Source: an uncultured Eubacteriales bacterium (lineage in GTDB: Bacteria; Bacillota; Clostridia; Christensenellales; Aristaeellaceae). From it: a DNA stretch of 7,025 bases. Location: NCBI GenBank assembly GCA_900553295.1, contig USCR01000123.1:1-7025 (forward strand). The letters run 5' to 3'. Made by a program: the position numbers and the translations under genes. Below are positions 1-6,983 of the stretch, in pieces (position 1 is the first letter of the stretch; every line of letters starts with the position of its first letter). The notes beneath the pieces are model-generated. The model was given only the letters and a program-made list of their open reading frames with translations. It was not told the origin of the DNA and did no database searches.

Positions 1-522
1 CTGGTGAACAATGCCGGGGTGGCCCCCCTGAAGCGCCGGGACATCCTCGATATGGAGGAGGAGAGCTTCGACCGGGTGCTGGGGGTGAACCTCAAGGGCA
101 CGCTGTTCCTGTGCCAGGGCGCGGCCAAAATGATGCTGCGGGACAAGGCGCTGCTGACGGACTACGCCCCGCGGATCATCAACATCGGCAGCCTCTCCGC
201 CTACACGGCCAGCACCAGCCGGGGGGAATACTGCATCAGCAAGGCCGGGGTGAGCATGGTGACCAAGCTCTTCGCCGACCGCCTGGCCCCGGCGGGCATC
301 CCCGTGTTCGAGGTGCGTCCGGGCATCATCGCCACGGACATGACCCAGGTGGTGCACGAGAAGTACCAGCGCATGATTGACGAGGGCCTGCTGCCCGTGC
401 CCCGCTTCGGCCAGCCGGAGGACGTGGCGCGGATGGTGCTGGCCTGCTGCTCGGGCCTGCTGGATTACTCCGCCGGGCAGGTGCTGGACGCGGACGGGGG
501 CTTTGCCCTGAGGAGGCTGTGA
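1..522 (+). CDS. SDR-family NAD(P)-dependent oxidoreductase, 3' part (5' end outside window)
   Basis: This is a classical short-chain dehydrogenase/reductase, which moves hydride between NAD(P) and an alcohol/ketone pair in the cytosol. The visible part is 173 codons, in frame from base 1. It opens with the NNAG motif (fragment residues 3-6), followed by VN (29-30), the catalytic serine region NIGSLSAYTAS (Ser64 or Ser66), the catalytic YxxxK pair (Tyr77, Lys81), the RPG motif after beta-6 (106-108) with IATDM, and a C-terminal SAGQVLDADGGF that matches the usual SDR ending. The N-terminal Rossmann part with TGxxxGxG, about 80 residues, must lie upstream of the window. The stop codon is 2 bases before the start of the flavoprotein gene, so the two are almost certainly co-transcribed. 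The fold resembles 3-oxoacyl-ACP reductase (FabG), but the redox-enzyme neighbours and absence of fatty-acid genes argue for a sugar, polyol or similar catabolic substrate. The family call is firm; the substrate is unknown. Confidence 0.93.
   Translation: MVNNAGVAPLKRRDILDMEEESFDRVLGVNLKGTLFLCQGAAKMMLRDKALLTDYAPRIINIGSLSAYTASTSRGEYCISKAGVSMVTKLFADRLAPAGIPVFEVRPGIIATDMTQVVHEKYQRMIDEGLLPVPRFGQPEDVARMVLACCSGLLDYSAGQVLDADGGFALRRL
511..516 (+). promoter_or_regulatory. Ribosome binding site AGGAGG for the flavoprotein gene
   Basis: A perfect AGGAGG lies inside the last codons of the SDR gene. It is 8 bases before the ATG at 525 but only 2 bases before the in-frame GTG at 519. The spacing therefore favours ATG 525 as the real start. 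Being embedded in the upstream gene, it also fits translational coupling. Confidence 0.8.
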
Positions 523-524
523 CC

Positions 525-2252
525 ATGCGGGAAATCACATGCTTGACGGCGGTGGTGGGCTCCGGCTGCGCGGGGCTCAACGCCGCGGACTGGCTGGCCG
601 CCCTGGGGGCGGAGGATGTGCTGCTGGTGACGGAGAACATGCGCTACGGCACCTCCCGCAACACCGGCAGCGACAAGCAGACCTACTACAAGCTCTCCCT
701 GGCGGGCGGGGAGAGCGACAGCGTGGAGGACATGGCCCACACCCTGCACCGGGAGGACGTGGACGGGGACCTGGCTCTGTGCGAGGCCGCGGGGTCTGCC
801 CAGGGATTCTTCAAGCTGGTGCAGCTGGGGGTGCCCTTTCCCTGCAACGAAATGGGGGAATTCGTGGGCTACCAGACCGACCACGACCAGCGCCGCCGGG
901 CCTCCTCCGCCGGGCCCCTCACCAGCCGCTACATGACCCAGGCCCTGGAAAAAAGCGTCCTGGCCCGGGGGGTGCGGGTGCGGGAAAACCTGCTGGCCTA
1001 CCGCGTCCTTACGGATGAAAGGGGCGTGTGCGGCCTGGAGTGCCTGGACCTTGGGGACAACACGGTGCTGCGCATCCGCTGCGCCCAGGTGATCCTGGCC
1101 ACCGGCGGCCCCGCGGGCATCTATTTCAACCGGGTGTACCCGGAGAGCCAGTTCGGCATGAGCGGCATGGCCTTTGAGGCCGGGGCCGCGGGGGCCAACC
1201 TGGACTGCTGGCAGTACGGCCTGGCCTCGGTGGGCTTCCGCTGGAACGTCTCCGGCAGCTACCAGCAGGCCATTCCGCGATATGTGTCCGTGGACGCCCA
1301 GGGGGTGGAGCGGGAATTTCTGGCCCAGGCCATGGGGGAAAGGGAAGCCCTGCAAAACACTTTCCTGAAGGGCTATCAGTGGCCCTTTGACCCCCGCAAG
1401 GCGGAGGGTTCCTCCCGAGTGGATATCCTGGTGAAGGCGGAGGAGGACGCGGGCCGCCGGGTGTACATGGACTACACCCGCAACCCCGCGGGCTTCGCCC
1501 CGGAGAACCTCTCCACGGAGGCGCGGGAGTACCTGGAAAACTGCGGCGCGCTGCGAGCCACGCCCCTGGAGCGCCTGCGGGCCATCAACGCCCCGGCCAT
1601 CGCCCTGTACCGGGATCACGGCATTGACCTTGCCACGGAGTACCTGGAAATCAGCGTATGCGCCCAGCACCACAACGGCGGCGTGCAGGTGGACTGCCAC
1701 TGGCAGACCTGCGTGCCCGGGCTGTATGCCTGCGGGGAAGCGGCGGGCACCTTCGGCCATTACCGACCCGGGGGCACCGCCCTGAACAGCACCCAGGTGG
1801 GCTCCCTGCGGGCGGCCCGGCACATCCGTTACCATGGCCGCCCCTTGCCGGAGGCCCTGCCCCCCTATGTGCCGGTGGAGGTTCCCGCCGGGGACGCCCC
1901 CGCGCAGATGGTGGAGCTTCAGCGGGCCATGACCCGCTGCGCCGCCTTCCAACGGGATGCCGGGGCCATGAAGGCCCTGGCGGAGCGGGCCGGGGCGGTG
2001 CTTTCCCACGCCCGCCCCCTGACGGAGGGCGACCCGGACGCCGCGGCGCGCCTGCGCCTGCGGGACATGGCCCTGACCCAGCGGGAGGTGCTGGGCGCCA
2101 TGGTGTACGATATGGAGCATCCCGGCGCCGGGGTGCTGGAAACCCGGGGGGGAGTCAGCCTGCGCCGCCCGGCGCGGCCCATCCCCCAGCGGGAACTGTG
2201 GTTTGAGCGCGCCTGGCGCGCCGACCGGGAAGAAAGGAAGGATCAGCCATGA
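525..2252 (+). CDS. FAD-dependent oxidoreductase, fumarate reductase/succinate dehydrogenase flavoprotein superfamily
   Basis: This is a soluble flavoprotein of 575 residues. The FAD dinucleotide fold is at the N-terminus (VVGSGCAGLNAA, residues 10-21), with TSRNTGSDK at 43-51, ATGGPAGIY at 192-200 in the second FAD-contact region, and GLYACGEAAGTFG at 399-411 followed by YRPGGTALNS at 413-422. A helical C-terminal domain (about 460-575) has the MTRCAAFQRDAGAM and ETRGG segments typical of the superfamily. Arg298 (SSRVD) and Arg414 fit the catalytic/substrate arginines of fumarate reductases. The usual QFHPT segment is QYGLA here (230-234), and the His before Gly-Gly reads QHHNGG (381-386), so the pocket is altered. 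No Tat or Sec signal, FMN-binding domain, haem motif or iron-sulphur partner is visible, so a cytosolic enzyme is inferred. ATG 525 is preferred over GTG 519 because of ribosome-binding-site spacing. The gene overlaps the next by 4 bases. The superfamily is firm, the reaction unknown; aspartate oxidase or true succinate dehydrogenase is unlikely. Confidence 0.88.
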   Translation: MREITCLTAVVGSGCAGLNAADWLAALGAEDVLLVTENMRYGTSRNTGSDKQTYYKLSLAGGESDSVEDMAHTLHREDVDGDLALCEAAGSAQGFFKLVQLGVPFPCNEMGEFVGYQTDHDQRRRASSAGPLTSRYMTQALEKSVLARGVRVRENLLAYRVLTDERGVCGLECLDLGDNTVLRIRCAQVILATGGPAGIYFNRVYPESQFGMSGMAFEAGAAGANLDCWQYGLASVGFRWNVSGSYQQAIPRYVSVDAQGVEREFLAQAMGEREALQNTFLKGYQWPFDPRKAEGSSRVDILVKAEEDAGRRVYMDYTRNPAGFAPENLSTEAREYLENCGALRATPLERLRAINAPAIALYRDHGIDLATEYLEISVCAQHHNGGVQVDCHWQTCVPGLYACGEAAGTFGHYRPGGTALNSTQVGSLRAARHIRYHGRPLPEALPPYVPVEVPAGDAPAQMVELQRAMTRCAAFQRDAGAMKALAERAGAVLSHARPLTEGDPDAAARLRLRDMALTQREVLGAMVYDMEHPGAGVLETRGGVSLRRPARPIPQRELWFERAWRADREERKDQP

Positions 2253-3403
2253 GTATGGAACGGCCCAGGGTATTGGTGGTGGGCGCGGGCGGCTATGGCC
2301 GGGTGTATGTGGACGCGCTCCTGCGGGAGGACCTGGGCGCGGACCTGGCCGGGGTATGCGACCTGGCCCCTGATTTGCTGGAACGCGTCCCCGAGCTAAA
2401 GGAACGGCACATTCCCGTATACCGGGAGCTTGCCGATTTTTATGCCAGGGAAAGCGCGGACCTGGCGGTATTGGTGTCCCCGGTGCATTTTCACCGGGAC
2501 ATGACCCTGTACTGCCTGGCCCACGGCTCCCATGTGCTGTGCGAAAAGCCCCTGTGCCTCACCGCCGGGGAGGCGGAGGACATGGCCGCGGCGGCCAAGG
2601 CGGCGGGGCGGTTCCTGTCCCTGGGGTATCAGCTGGATTACCGCCGGGACGTGCTGGCCCTGAAGAAGGACATCCTGGCCGGGCGCTACGGCGCGCCCAA
2701 GCGCCTGGGCGTCTACCACGGCTACCGCCGGGGGGAGCGCTACTATGCCCGCAACGACTGGGCGGGCAAGGTGACCGTCCATGGCCGGGAGGTGCTGGAC
2801 AGCCCCTTCACCAATGCCTGCGCCCATAATTTCCAGATGATGACCTTCCTCCTGGGGGACAGCCTGCGCGCCGCCTGCGGCGTAACGGGCCTGGAGGCGG
2901 AGCTGTACCGGGGCAATCCCCAGGTGGAAAACTTCGACATCGCGGCCCTGCGCTTTGCCACGGACTGCGGCGCGGAGCTGATGTACTTCACCGCTCACCC
3001 CATCGCCCCGGACGTGCTGGGGCCGCGGGGGGTGTTCGAGTTCGAGGAAGGGACCATCACCTTCGACAGCGAGGGCCCCTCCTTCCGCGCCCGGATGAAG
3101 GACGGCCGGCAGGTGGACTACACGGGCATCGCCCCGGGGCATCCCCTGCAAAAGCTGCTGGACGCCCTCCAGGCCGTGCGGGAGGGCGGCGCGCCCGTGT
3201 GCGGCGTGGAGGCGGACCGGGGGCACATCCGCGCGGTGCGCCTGGTGCAGGCCTGCCCCGTGGCCAACGTGCGGGAGGAGCTGTGTATCCCCTATACCCA
3301 GGAGGGACAGCGCTTCCTGCGGGTGGAGGGCATCGAGCAGCTGTTCAGCGACTGCCTGGACGCCTGGGCCCTGCCCGGGGAGCTGGGCCGGCGGCTGGAT
3401 TAA
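2249..3403 (+). CDS. Gfo/Idh/MocA-family NAD(P)-dependent oxidoreductase
   Basis: A full-length 384-residue member of the glucose-fructose oxidoreductase/inositol dehydrogenase family. These cytosolic enzymes oxidise or reduce a ring or chain hydroxyl of sugars, cyclitols or glycosides with NAD(P). The N-terminal Rossmann domain has VVGAGGYG (residues 10-17), followed by SPVHFHRDM (77-85) and the family lysine in CEKPL (98-102, Lys100). The C-terminal alpha/beta domain begins near residue 125; the candidate catalytic His is His193 in TNACAH. The usual Asp four residues before it is Asn189 in this reading. The start ATG overlaps the flavoprotein stop as ATGA, with GGAAGGA at 2236-2242 giving 6-base spacing; the ATG at 2255 is too far from it. 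It is the last gene of the operon, followed by a candidate terminator. The substrate cannot be read from the sequence. The Gfo/Idh proteins of C-glycoside 3-oxidation are one relative to compare, but nothing here proves that role. Confidence 0.9.
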   Translation: MSMERPRVLVVGAGGYGRVYVDALLREDLGADLAGVCDLAPDLLERVPELKERHIPVYRELADFYARESADLAVLVSPVHFHRDMTLYCLAHGSHVLCEKPLCLTAGEAEDMAAAAKAAGRFLSLGYQLDYRRDVLALKKDILAGRYGAPKRLGVYHGYRRGERYYARNDWAGKVTVHGREVLDSPFTNACAHNFQMMTFLLGDSLRAACGVTGLEAELYRGNPQVENFDIAALRFATDCGAELMYFTAHPIAPDVLGPRGVFEFEEGTITFDSEGPSFRARMKDGRQVDYTGIAPGHPLQKLLDALQAVREGGAPVCGVEADRGHIRAVRLVQACPVANVREELCIPYTQEGQRFLRVEGIEQLFSDCLDAWALPGELGRRLD

Positions 3404-3421
3404 CGGCCCCAAAGGCGGGGG

Positions 3422-3458
3422 AAAGCTGGCGTTTCCGGCCGGTTTTCGCCCGCTTTTT
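3422..3458 (+). terminator. Candidate intrinsic terminator of the three-oxidoreductase operon
   Basis: The left arm AAAGCTGGCG (3422-3431) pairs with CGCCCGCTTT (3447-3456) at 9 of 10 positions. The 15-base loop contains CCGGCCGG, and the right arm runs into five T residues (3454-3458). An alternative longer fold pairs AAAGCTGG with CCGGCTTT (3459-3466) through one G-U pair. The short T-run and mismatch make it weaker than the other two terminators, but its position 18 bases after the stop fits. Confidence 0.6.
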
Positions 3459-3509
3459 CCGGCTTTGAAAAGGTCAAAAATTTTCTCCATTTTTTTGTAA
3501 AAAATCCAC

Positions 3510-3538
3510 TTGATTTCCCGGGGAAGCCGTGCTATAAC
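3510..3538 (+). promoter_or_regulatory. Sigma-A-type promoter of the MATE transporter gene
   Basis: The -35 box TTGATT (3510-3515) and -10 box TATAAC (3533-3538) are separated by exactly 17 bases. An AT-rich tract with A- and T-runs at about 3470-3506 lies just upstream and could act as an UP element. Transcription would start near 3545, giving a leader of about 28 bases. An 8-base palindrome CGCATGCG (3548-3555) sits just after the predicted start; any operator role is speculative. Confidence 0.72.
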
Positions 3539-3558
3539 CAGTTGTCGCGCATGCGAGG

Positions 3559-3565
3559 AAGGAGG
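3559..3565 (+). promoter_or_regulatory. Ribosome binding site AAGGAGG for the MATE gene
   Basis: A consensus AAGGAGG is 7 bases before the ATG at 3573. This decides the start: the same frame is open from a TTG at 3510, but that codon is part of the promoter -35 box and has no ribosome binding site. Confidence 0.85.
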
Positions 3566-3572
3566 GGTTCCC

Positions 3573-4958
3573 ATGGCAAGATCCGCCATGAAGGATTTAA
3601 CCGTCGGTTCGCCCATGAAGCTGGTGTTCGGCTTTGCCGTGCCGCTGCTTTTTGGCTTTTTGTTTCAGCAGATGTACAACTTTGTGGATACGGCCATTGT
3701 GGGGCGCTTCCTGGGCTCGGCGGCCCTGGCGGCGGTGGGCGCCACAGGCTCGCTGAACTTTCTGATTCTTGGCTTTTGCATGGGCATCTGCTCAGGGTTC
3801 AGCATCCCCATTGCCCAGTCCTTCGGCGCCAAGGATGAACTGGAGCTGCGCCGCTATGTGACCAACAGCGTGTGGCTCTCCGCGGTCATCAGCGTGATCA
3901 TGGCCGTGGTCACGGCCCTGGGCACCCGCACCATGCTCCAGTGGATGAACCCCCCCGCCGAGATCATCGACGACGCGGTGAGCTATATCCAGCTGATCTT
4001 CGCCGCCATTCCCGTGACCGTGCTGTACAACCTTTCCGGCGGCATCCTCCGCGCCCTGGGGGACAGCAAAACCCCCGTGTACTACCTGGTGCTGGCTTCC
4101 CTCATCAACATTGTGCTGGACCTGGCGTGCATCCTGTACCTGCACATGGGCGTGGCCGGGGCGGCCTTTGCCACGGTGGTTTCCCAGCTGGTGGCCGGGC
4201 TGGGCTGCGTGATCTCCATGAAGCGGCGCTTCCCCATCCTGAAATTCAGCCGGGAGGACTGGCGCTTCCGGCCCCTGTTTGCCCGCCGCCTTGTCAACAT
4301 TGGCGTGCCCATGGGGCTGCAATATTCCATTACCGCCATTGGCTCGGTGGTATTGCAGATTGCCGTGAACGGCCTGGGCACGGTGGCCGTGGCCGCCGTT
4401 ACCGCCGCCAGCAAGCTGAGCACGGTGTTCACCTGCGTCTTTGACGCCCTGGCCACCACCATGGCCACCTTTGCCGGGCAGAACATGGGCGCCAAGAAGC
4501 TGGACCGCATCCATCAGGGCTTGCGGGCCGCCAGCGTCATTGGCATTGTGTACTGCGTCCTTGCCTTTGTCATTATCTGGCTGGGCGGGCGGCAGCTCAT
4601 CACCCTGTTTGTGGACGCCGGGGACGTGGAGGTGGTGGACAAGGCCTACCAGTTCCTGATGGTCAACGTGGCCTTCTACATCCCGCTACTGTATGTGAAC
4701 ATTGTGCGCCTGTCGGTGCAGGGCATGGGCTTTACCCGGGTGGCGGTGCTGGCCGGGTGCAGCGAAATGGTGGCCCGCATCCTGGTGGCCATGGCCTTTG
4801 TGCCCATGGTGGGCTTTGCCGCCGCGGCCTATGCCAGCCCCGTGGCCTGGATCTTTGCGGATGCCTTCCTGTTCCCCTGCTATTTCTCCATCATGCGCAA
4901 GCTGCGGCTGCGCATGTATCCCGCCGCGGAGAATACCGCGTCCGCGGCGCAGGCCTGA
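3573..4958 (+). CDS. MATE-family multidrug/cation antiporter
   Basis: This is an inner-membrane exporter of the MATE (multidrug and toxic compound extrusion) family, which uses a Na+ or H+ gradient to expel mostly cationic compounds. At 461 residues it has the usual family length, and about 12 hydrophobic segments can be traced in two six-helix halves. The N-terminal stretch carries the typical GSPMKLVFGFAVPLL (12-26) and QQMYNFVDTAIVGRFLG (32-48). The loop motif RALGDSKTP (160-168) and NIVLDLACI (179-187) follow, and the second half opens near VNIGVPMGLQ (241-250) and contains AGQNMGAKK (301-309). The C-terminus is short and polar after residue 445. The layout matches the NorM/DinF-like MATE proteins common in Clostridia. 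The gene is flanked by its own promoter and terminator, so it is probably a single-gene unit unrelated to either neighbour. No local regulator gene is present. Substrate specificity cannot be inferred. Confidence 0.94.
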   Translation: MARSAMKDLTVGSPMKLVFGFAVPLLFGFLFQQMYNFVDTAIVGRFLGSAALAAVGATGSLNFLILGFCMGICSGFSIPIAQSFGAKDELELRRYVTNSVWLSAVISVIMAVVTALGTRTMLQWMNPPAEIIDDAVSYIQLIFAAIPVTVLYNLSGGILRALGDSKTPVYYLVLASLINIVLDLACILYLHMGVAGAAFATVVSQLVAGLGCVISMKRRFPILKFSREDWRFRPLFARRLVNIGVPMGLQYSITAIGSVVLQIAVNGLGTVAVAAVTAASKLSTVFTCVFDALATTMATFAGQNMGAKKLDRIHQGLRAASVIGIVYCVLAFVIIWLGGRQLITLFVDAGDVEVVDKAYQFLMVNVAFYIPLLYVNIVRLSVQGMGFTRVAVLAGCSEMVARILVAMAFVPMVGFAAAAYASPVAWIFADAFLFPCYFSIMRKLRLRMYPAAENTASAAQA

Positions 4959-4969
4959 GTGCTTTTGTG

Positions 4970-5020
4970 AATCGTTCGCGTTTTCTGCTTGATGCAGGGG
5001 CGCGAACGATTTTTTTCTTT
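4970..5020 (+). terminator. Strong intrinsic terminator after the MATE gene
   Basis: AATCGTTCGCG (4970-4980) and CGCGAACGATT (5001-5011) form a perfect 11-bp stem. The 20-base loop contains a smaller CTGC/GCAG stem. The right arm is followed by a T-rich tract to 5020, interrupted by one C. It begins 11 bases after the stop codon and isolates the MATE gene from fhs. Confidence 0.9.
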
Positions 5021-5078
5021 TGCATTCTCCAAAAACACAAACATTTTACAAAATAAGCGAAAATAGTTCGTATCGTTC

Positions 5079-5107
5079 TTGCCAAGGGACGGGCTTTGGG
5101 CTATAAT
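5079..5107 (+). promoter_or_regulatory. Near-consensus sigma-A-type promoter of fhs
   Basis: The -35 box TTGCCA (5079-5084) and a perfect -10 box TATAAT (5102-5107) are 17 bases apart. The upstream stretch from 5020 to 5070 is A-rich. The predicted transcript starts near 5114, leaving a T-rich leader of about 60 bases before the ATG. No riboswitch-like fold or attenuator hairpin was recognised in the leader. The strength suggests high constitutive expression. Confidence 0.85.
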
Positions 5108-5173
5108 GGCGCTGTACGTTTTTTGTTTTTTCTCCGTATTTGGCGGAACTGATCGTATAAGGAGGCAGCATCC

Positions 5174-6841
5174 ATGACGGATTTGGAAATCGCCCAGGGC
5201 GCAACCATGCGTCCCATTTCCGATATTGCCCGGGCGGCGGGCATCCAGGAGGAAACCCTCTCCCCCTACGGGCGCTATATTGCCAAGGTGGACCCCGCGC
5301 CCTATGCCGCGCAGCCGGACCGGGCGCGCCTGGTGCTGGTAACGGCCATCAACCCCACCCCCGCCGGGGAGGGCAAGACCACCGTCAGCGTGGGCCTGGC
5401 CGACGGCCTCACCGTCCTGGGCAAGAAGTCCATGCTGGCCCTGCGGGAGCCGTCCCTGGGGCCGGTGTTCGGCATGAAGGGCGGCGCCACCGGCGGCGGC
5501 TATGCCCAGGTGCTGCCCATGGAGCAGATCAACCTGCACTTCACCGGGGACCTGCACGCCATCACCAGCGCCAATAACCTCCTGGCGGCCATGGTGGACA
5601 ACCACATCCAGCAGGGCAACGCCCTGGGCATTGACCCCCGCCGGGTAACCTGGCGGCGGTGCATGGACGTGAACGACCGCCAGCTGCGGCAGATCGTTTC
5701 CGGCCTGGGCGGCAAGGGCAACGGCATGCCCCGGGAGGATGGCTTTGACATCACCGCGGCCAGCGAGGTCATGGCGGTATTGTGCCTGGCCCGGGACCTG
5801 GCCGACCTGAAGGCGCGCCTGGGTCGCCTGGTGGTGGCCCGCACCTTTGCCAACAGGGCGGTGACCGCCGCGGACCTGAAAGCCGACGGCGCCATGACCG
5901 CCCTGCTCCGGGACGCCCTGCAGCCCAACCTGGTGCAGACCATTGACGGCACCCCCTGCCTGATGCACGGCGGGCCCTTTGCCAACATTGCCCACGGCTG
6001 CAACAGCGTCATTGCCACCCGCACGGCCATGAAGCTGGCGGATTATGTGATTACCGAGGCGGGCTTCGGCGGCGACCTGGGTGCGGAGAAATTCCTGGAC
6101 ATCAAGTGCCGTCAAAGCGGCCTGTGGCCCGACGCCATTGTGCTGGTGGCCACCGTTCGCGCCCTGAAGCATCACGGCGGCTGCCCCAAGGAGCAGCTGA
6201 ACCAGGAGGGCCTGGACTACCTGGACAAGGGCATGGCCAACCTGCTGGCGCACATTGACCACATCCAGCACGTATGGAAGCGCCCGGTGATTGTGGCCAT
6301 CAACCGTTTCAGCGCGGACACCCCCGCGGAGATGGACCGCATCCGGGAGGCCTGCCGGGCGGTGAACGCCCCCTGCGAGCTGTGCGACGGCTGGGCCAAG
6401 GGTGGCCGGGGCGTGACGGAGCTGGCGCAGCTGGTGGCCGACACCGTGGACGCCCAGCCCAAGGCGGAGCCTTCCTACACCTATCCGGACGACATGCCCC
6501 TGAAAGAGAAGATTGAGACGGTGGCCCGGCGCATTTACGGCGCGGAGCGGGTGACCTTTGGCCCCGGGGTGCTCAAGCAGCTGCAAAGCCTCACGGAGGA
6601 GGGCTGCGGCGGGTATCCGGTATGCATTGCCAAGACGCAGTATTCCTTCTCGGACAATCCCAAGCTGCTGGGAGCGCCCAAGGGTTTCACCCTGAACATC
6701 CGCGCGGTGCGGCTGTCCGCGGGCGCGGGATTCATTGTGGCCTTTGCGGGGGATATTATTGCCATGCCCGGGCTGCCCAGGGTTCCCGCTGCGGAGGGCA
6801 TTGATGTGGACGCCCAGGGGAAGATTACCGGGTTGTTCTAA
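5174..6841 (+). CDS. fhs: Formate-tetrahydrofolate ligase (10-formyltetrahydrofolate synthetase)
   Basis: This cytosolic enzyme joins formate to tetrahydrofolate with ATP, giving 10-formyltetrahydrofolate. It feeds one-carbon units to purine and initiator-tRNA synthesis and serves the methyl branch of the Wood-Ljungdahl pathway in acetogens. At 555 residues it has full family length. The start [10 protein letters not shown] is typical. The P-loop [10 protein letters not shown] is at 61-70, [19 protein letters not shown] at 92-110, [11 protein letters not shown] at 121-131, the signature [12 protein letters not shown] at 325-336, and WAKGG at 407-411. The glycine-rich signature usually has Ala-Ala where this protein has Ala-Thr (Thr106), a mild change. 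AAGGAGG (5159-5165) is 8 bases before the ATG. The gene has its own promoter and terminator and no other folate gene beside it, so acetogenesis cannot be claimed from this window. Identification is essentially certain. Confidence 0.98.
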   Translation: MTDLEIAQGATMRPISDIARAAGIQEETLSPYGRYIAKVDPAPYAAQPDRARLVLVTAINPTPAGEGKTTVSVGLADGLTVLGKKSMLALREPSLGPVFGMKGGATGGGYAQVLPMEQINLHFTGDLHAITSANNLLAAMVDNHIQQGNALGIDPRRVTWRRCMDVNDRQLRQIVSGLGGKGNGMPREDGFDITAASEVMAVLCLARDLADLKARLGRLVVARTFANRAVTAADLKADGAMTALLRDALQPNLVQTIDGTPCLMHGGPFANIAHGCNSVIATRTAMKLADYVITEAGFGGDLGAEKFLDIKCRQSGLWPDAIVLVATVRALKHHGGCPKEQLNQEGLDYLDKGMANLLAHIDHIQHVWKRPVIVAINRFSADTPAEMDRIREACRAVNAPCELCDGWAKGGRGVTELAQLVADTVDAQPKAEPSYTYPDDMPLKEKIETVARRIYGAERVTFGPGVLKQLQSLTEEGCGGYPVCIAKTQYSFSDNPKLLGAPKGFTLNIRAVRLSAGAGFIVAFAGDIIAMPGLPRVPAAEGIDVDAQGKITGLF

Positions 6842-6865
6842 AAAATCATTGAAATACCATGCAAG

Positions 6866-6897
6866 AAAGCGCGGCGGGAGGAACGCCGCGCTTTTTT
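6866..6897 (+). terminator. Strong intrinsic terminator of fhs
   Basis: AAAGCGCGGCG (6866-6876) and CGCCGCGCTTT (6884-6894) form a perfect 11-bp GC-rich stem with a 7-base loop, followed by a run of six T residues (6892-6897). It starts 24 bases after the stop codon. Confidence 0.95.
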
Positions 6898-6902
6898 GCG
6901 TT

Positions 6903-6936
6903 GCGGGGAAGGAACGTCTTTGCCTTCCGCAAGGCA
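6903..6936. repeat. Intergenic inverted repeats with two competing stems
   Basis: TGCCTT (6921-6926) and AAGGCA (6931-6936) form a 6-bp hairpin with a 4-base loop. A competing stem pairs GGAAGG (6907-6912) with CCTTCC (6923-6928), with flanking GCGG/CCGC-type complementarity. It lies beyond the fhs terminator. No gene is evident, and the role is unknown. Confidence 0.4.
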
Positions 6937-6983
6937 GGTACATCTTGTGCAGATTCCCATTTGCCGCAAAGGGCCGAAGGTTT

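Noticed and set aside
519..524. GTG start for the flavoprotein at 519
   Set aside because: It lies only 2 bases after AGGAGG, too close for initiation; ATG 525 has ideal spacing.
465..2120. Long open frame on the - strand (551 codons) opposite the flavoprotein gene
   Set aside because: It mirrors a clearly real gene on the + strand, has low-complexity composition rich in His, Gly and Ala with no family motif, and lacks a convincing ribosome binding site. Long antisense frames are expected in high-GC DNA.
525..2252. Annotation as succinate dehydrogenase subunit A, fumarate reductase or L-aspartate oxidase
   Set aside because: The dicarboxylate-binding histidines are not in place by eye alignment, and no iron-sulphur or membrane-anchor subunit genes, nor NAD-synthesis genes, are adjacent.
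3510..3572. TTG start extending the MATE protein by 21 residues
   Set aside because: This TTG is part of the -35 box of the promoter, has no ribosome binding site, and the extension has no family similarity.
2396..3616. Open frame on the - strand (406 codons) opposite the Gfo/Idh gene
   Set aside because: It crosses the operon terminator and the MATE promoter and start, and is a shadow of the + strand gene with no domain signature.
5108..5173. Tetrahydrofolate or other riboswitch in the fhs leader
   Set aside because: The leader is only about 60 bases, T-rich, and shows no conserved core or terminator/antiterminator pair that I can recognise.
4880..6943. Long open frame on the - strand (687 codons) opposite fhs and the MATE 3' end
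   Set aside because: It runs through two terminators and across fhs, which is unmistakable on the + strand. Its product shows no recognisable domain.
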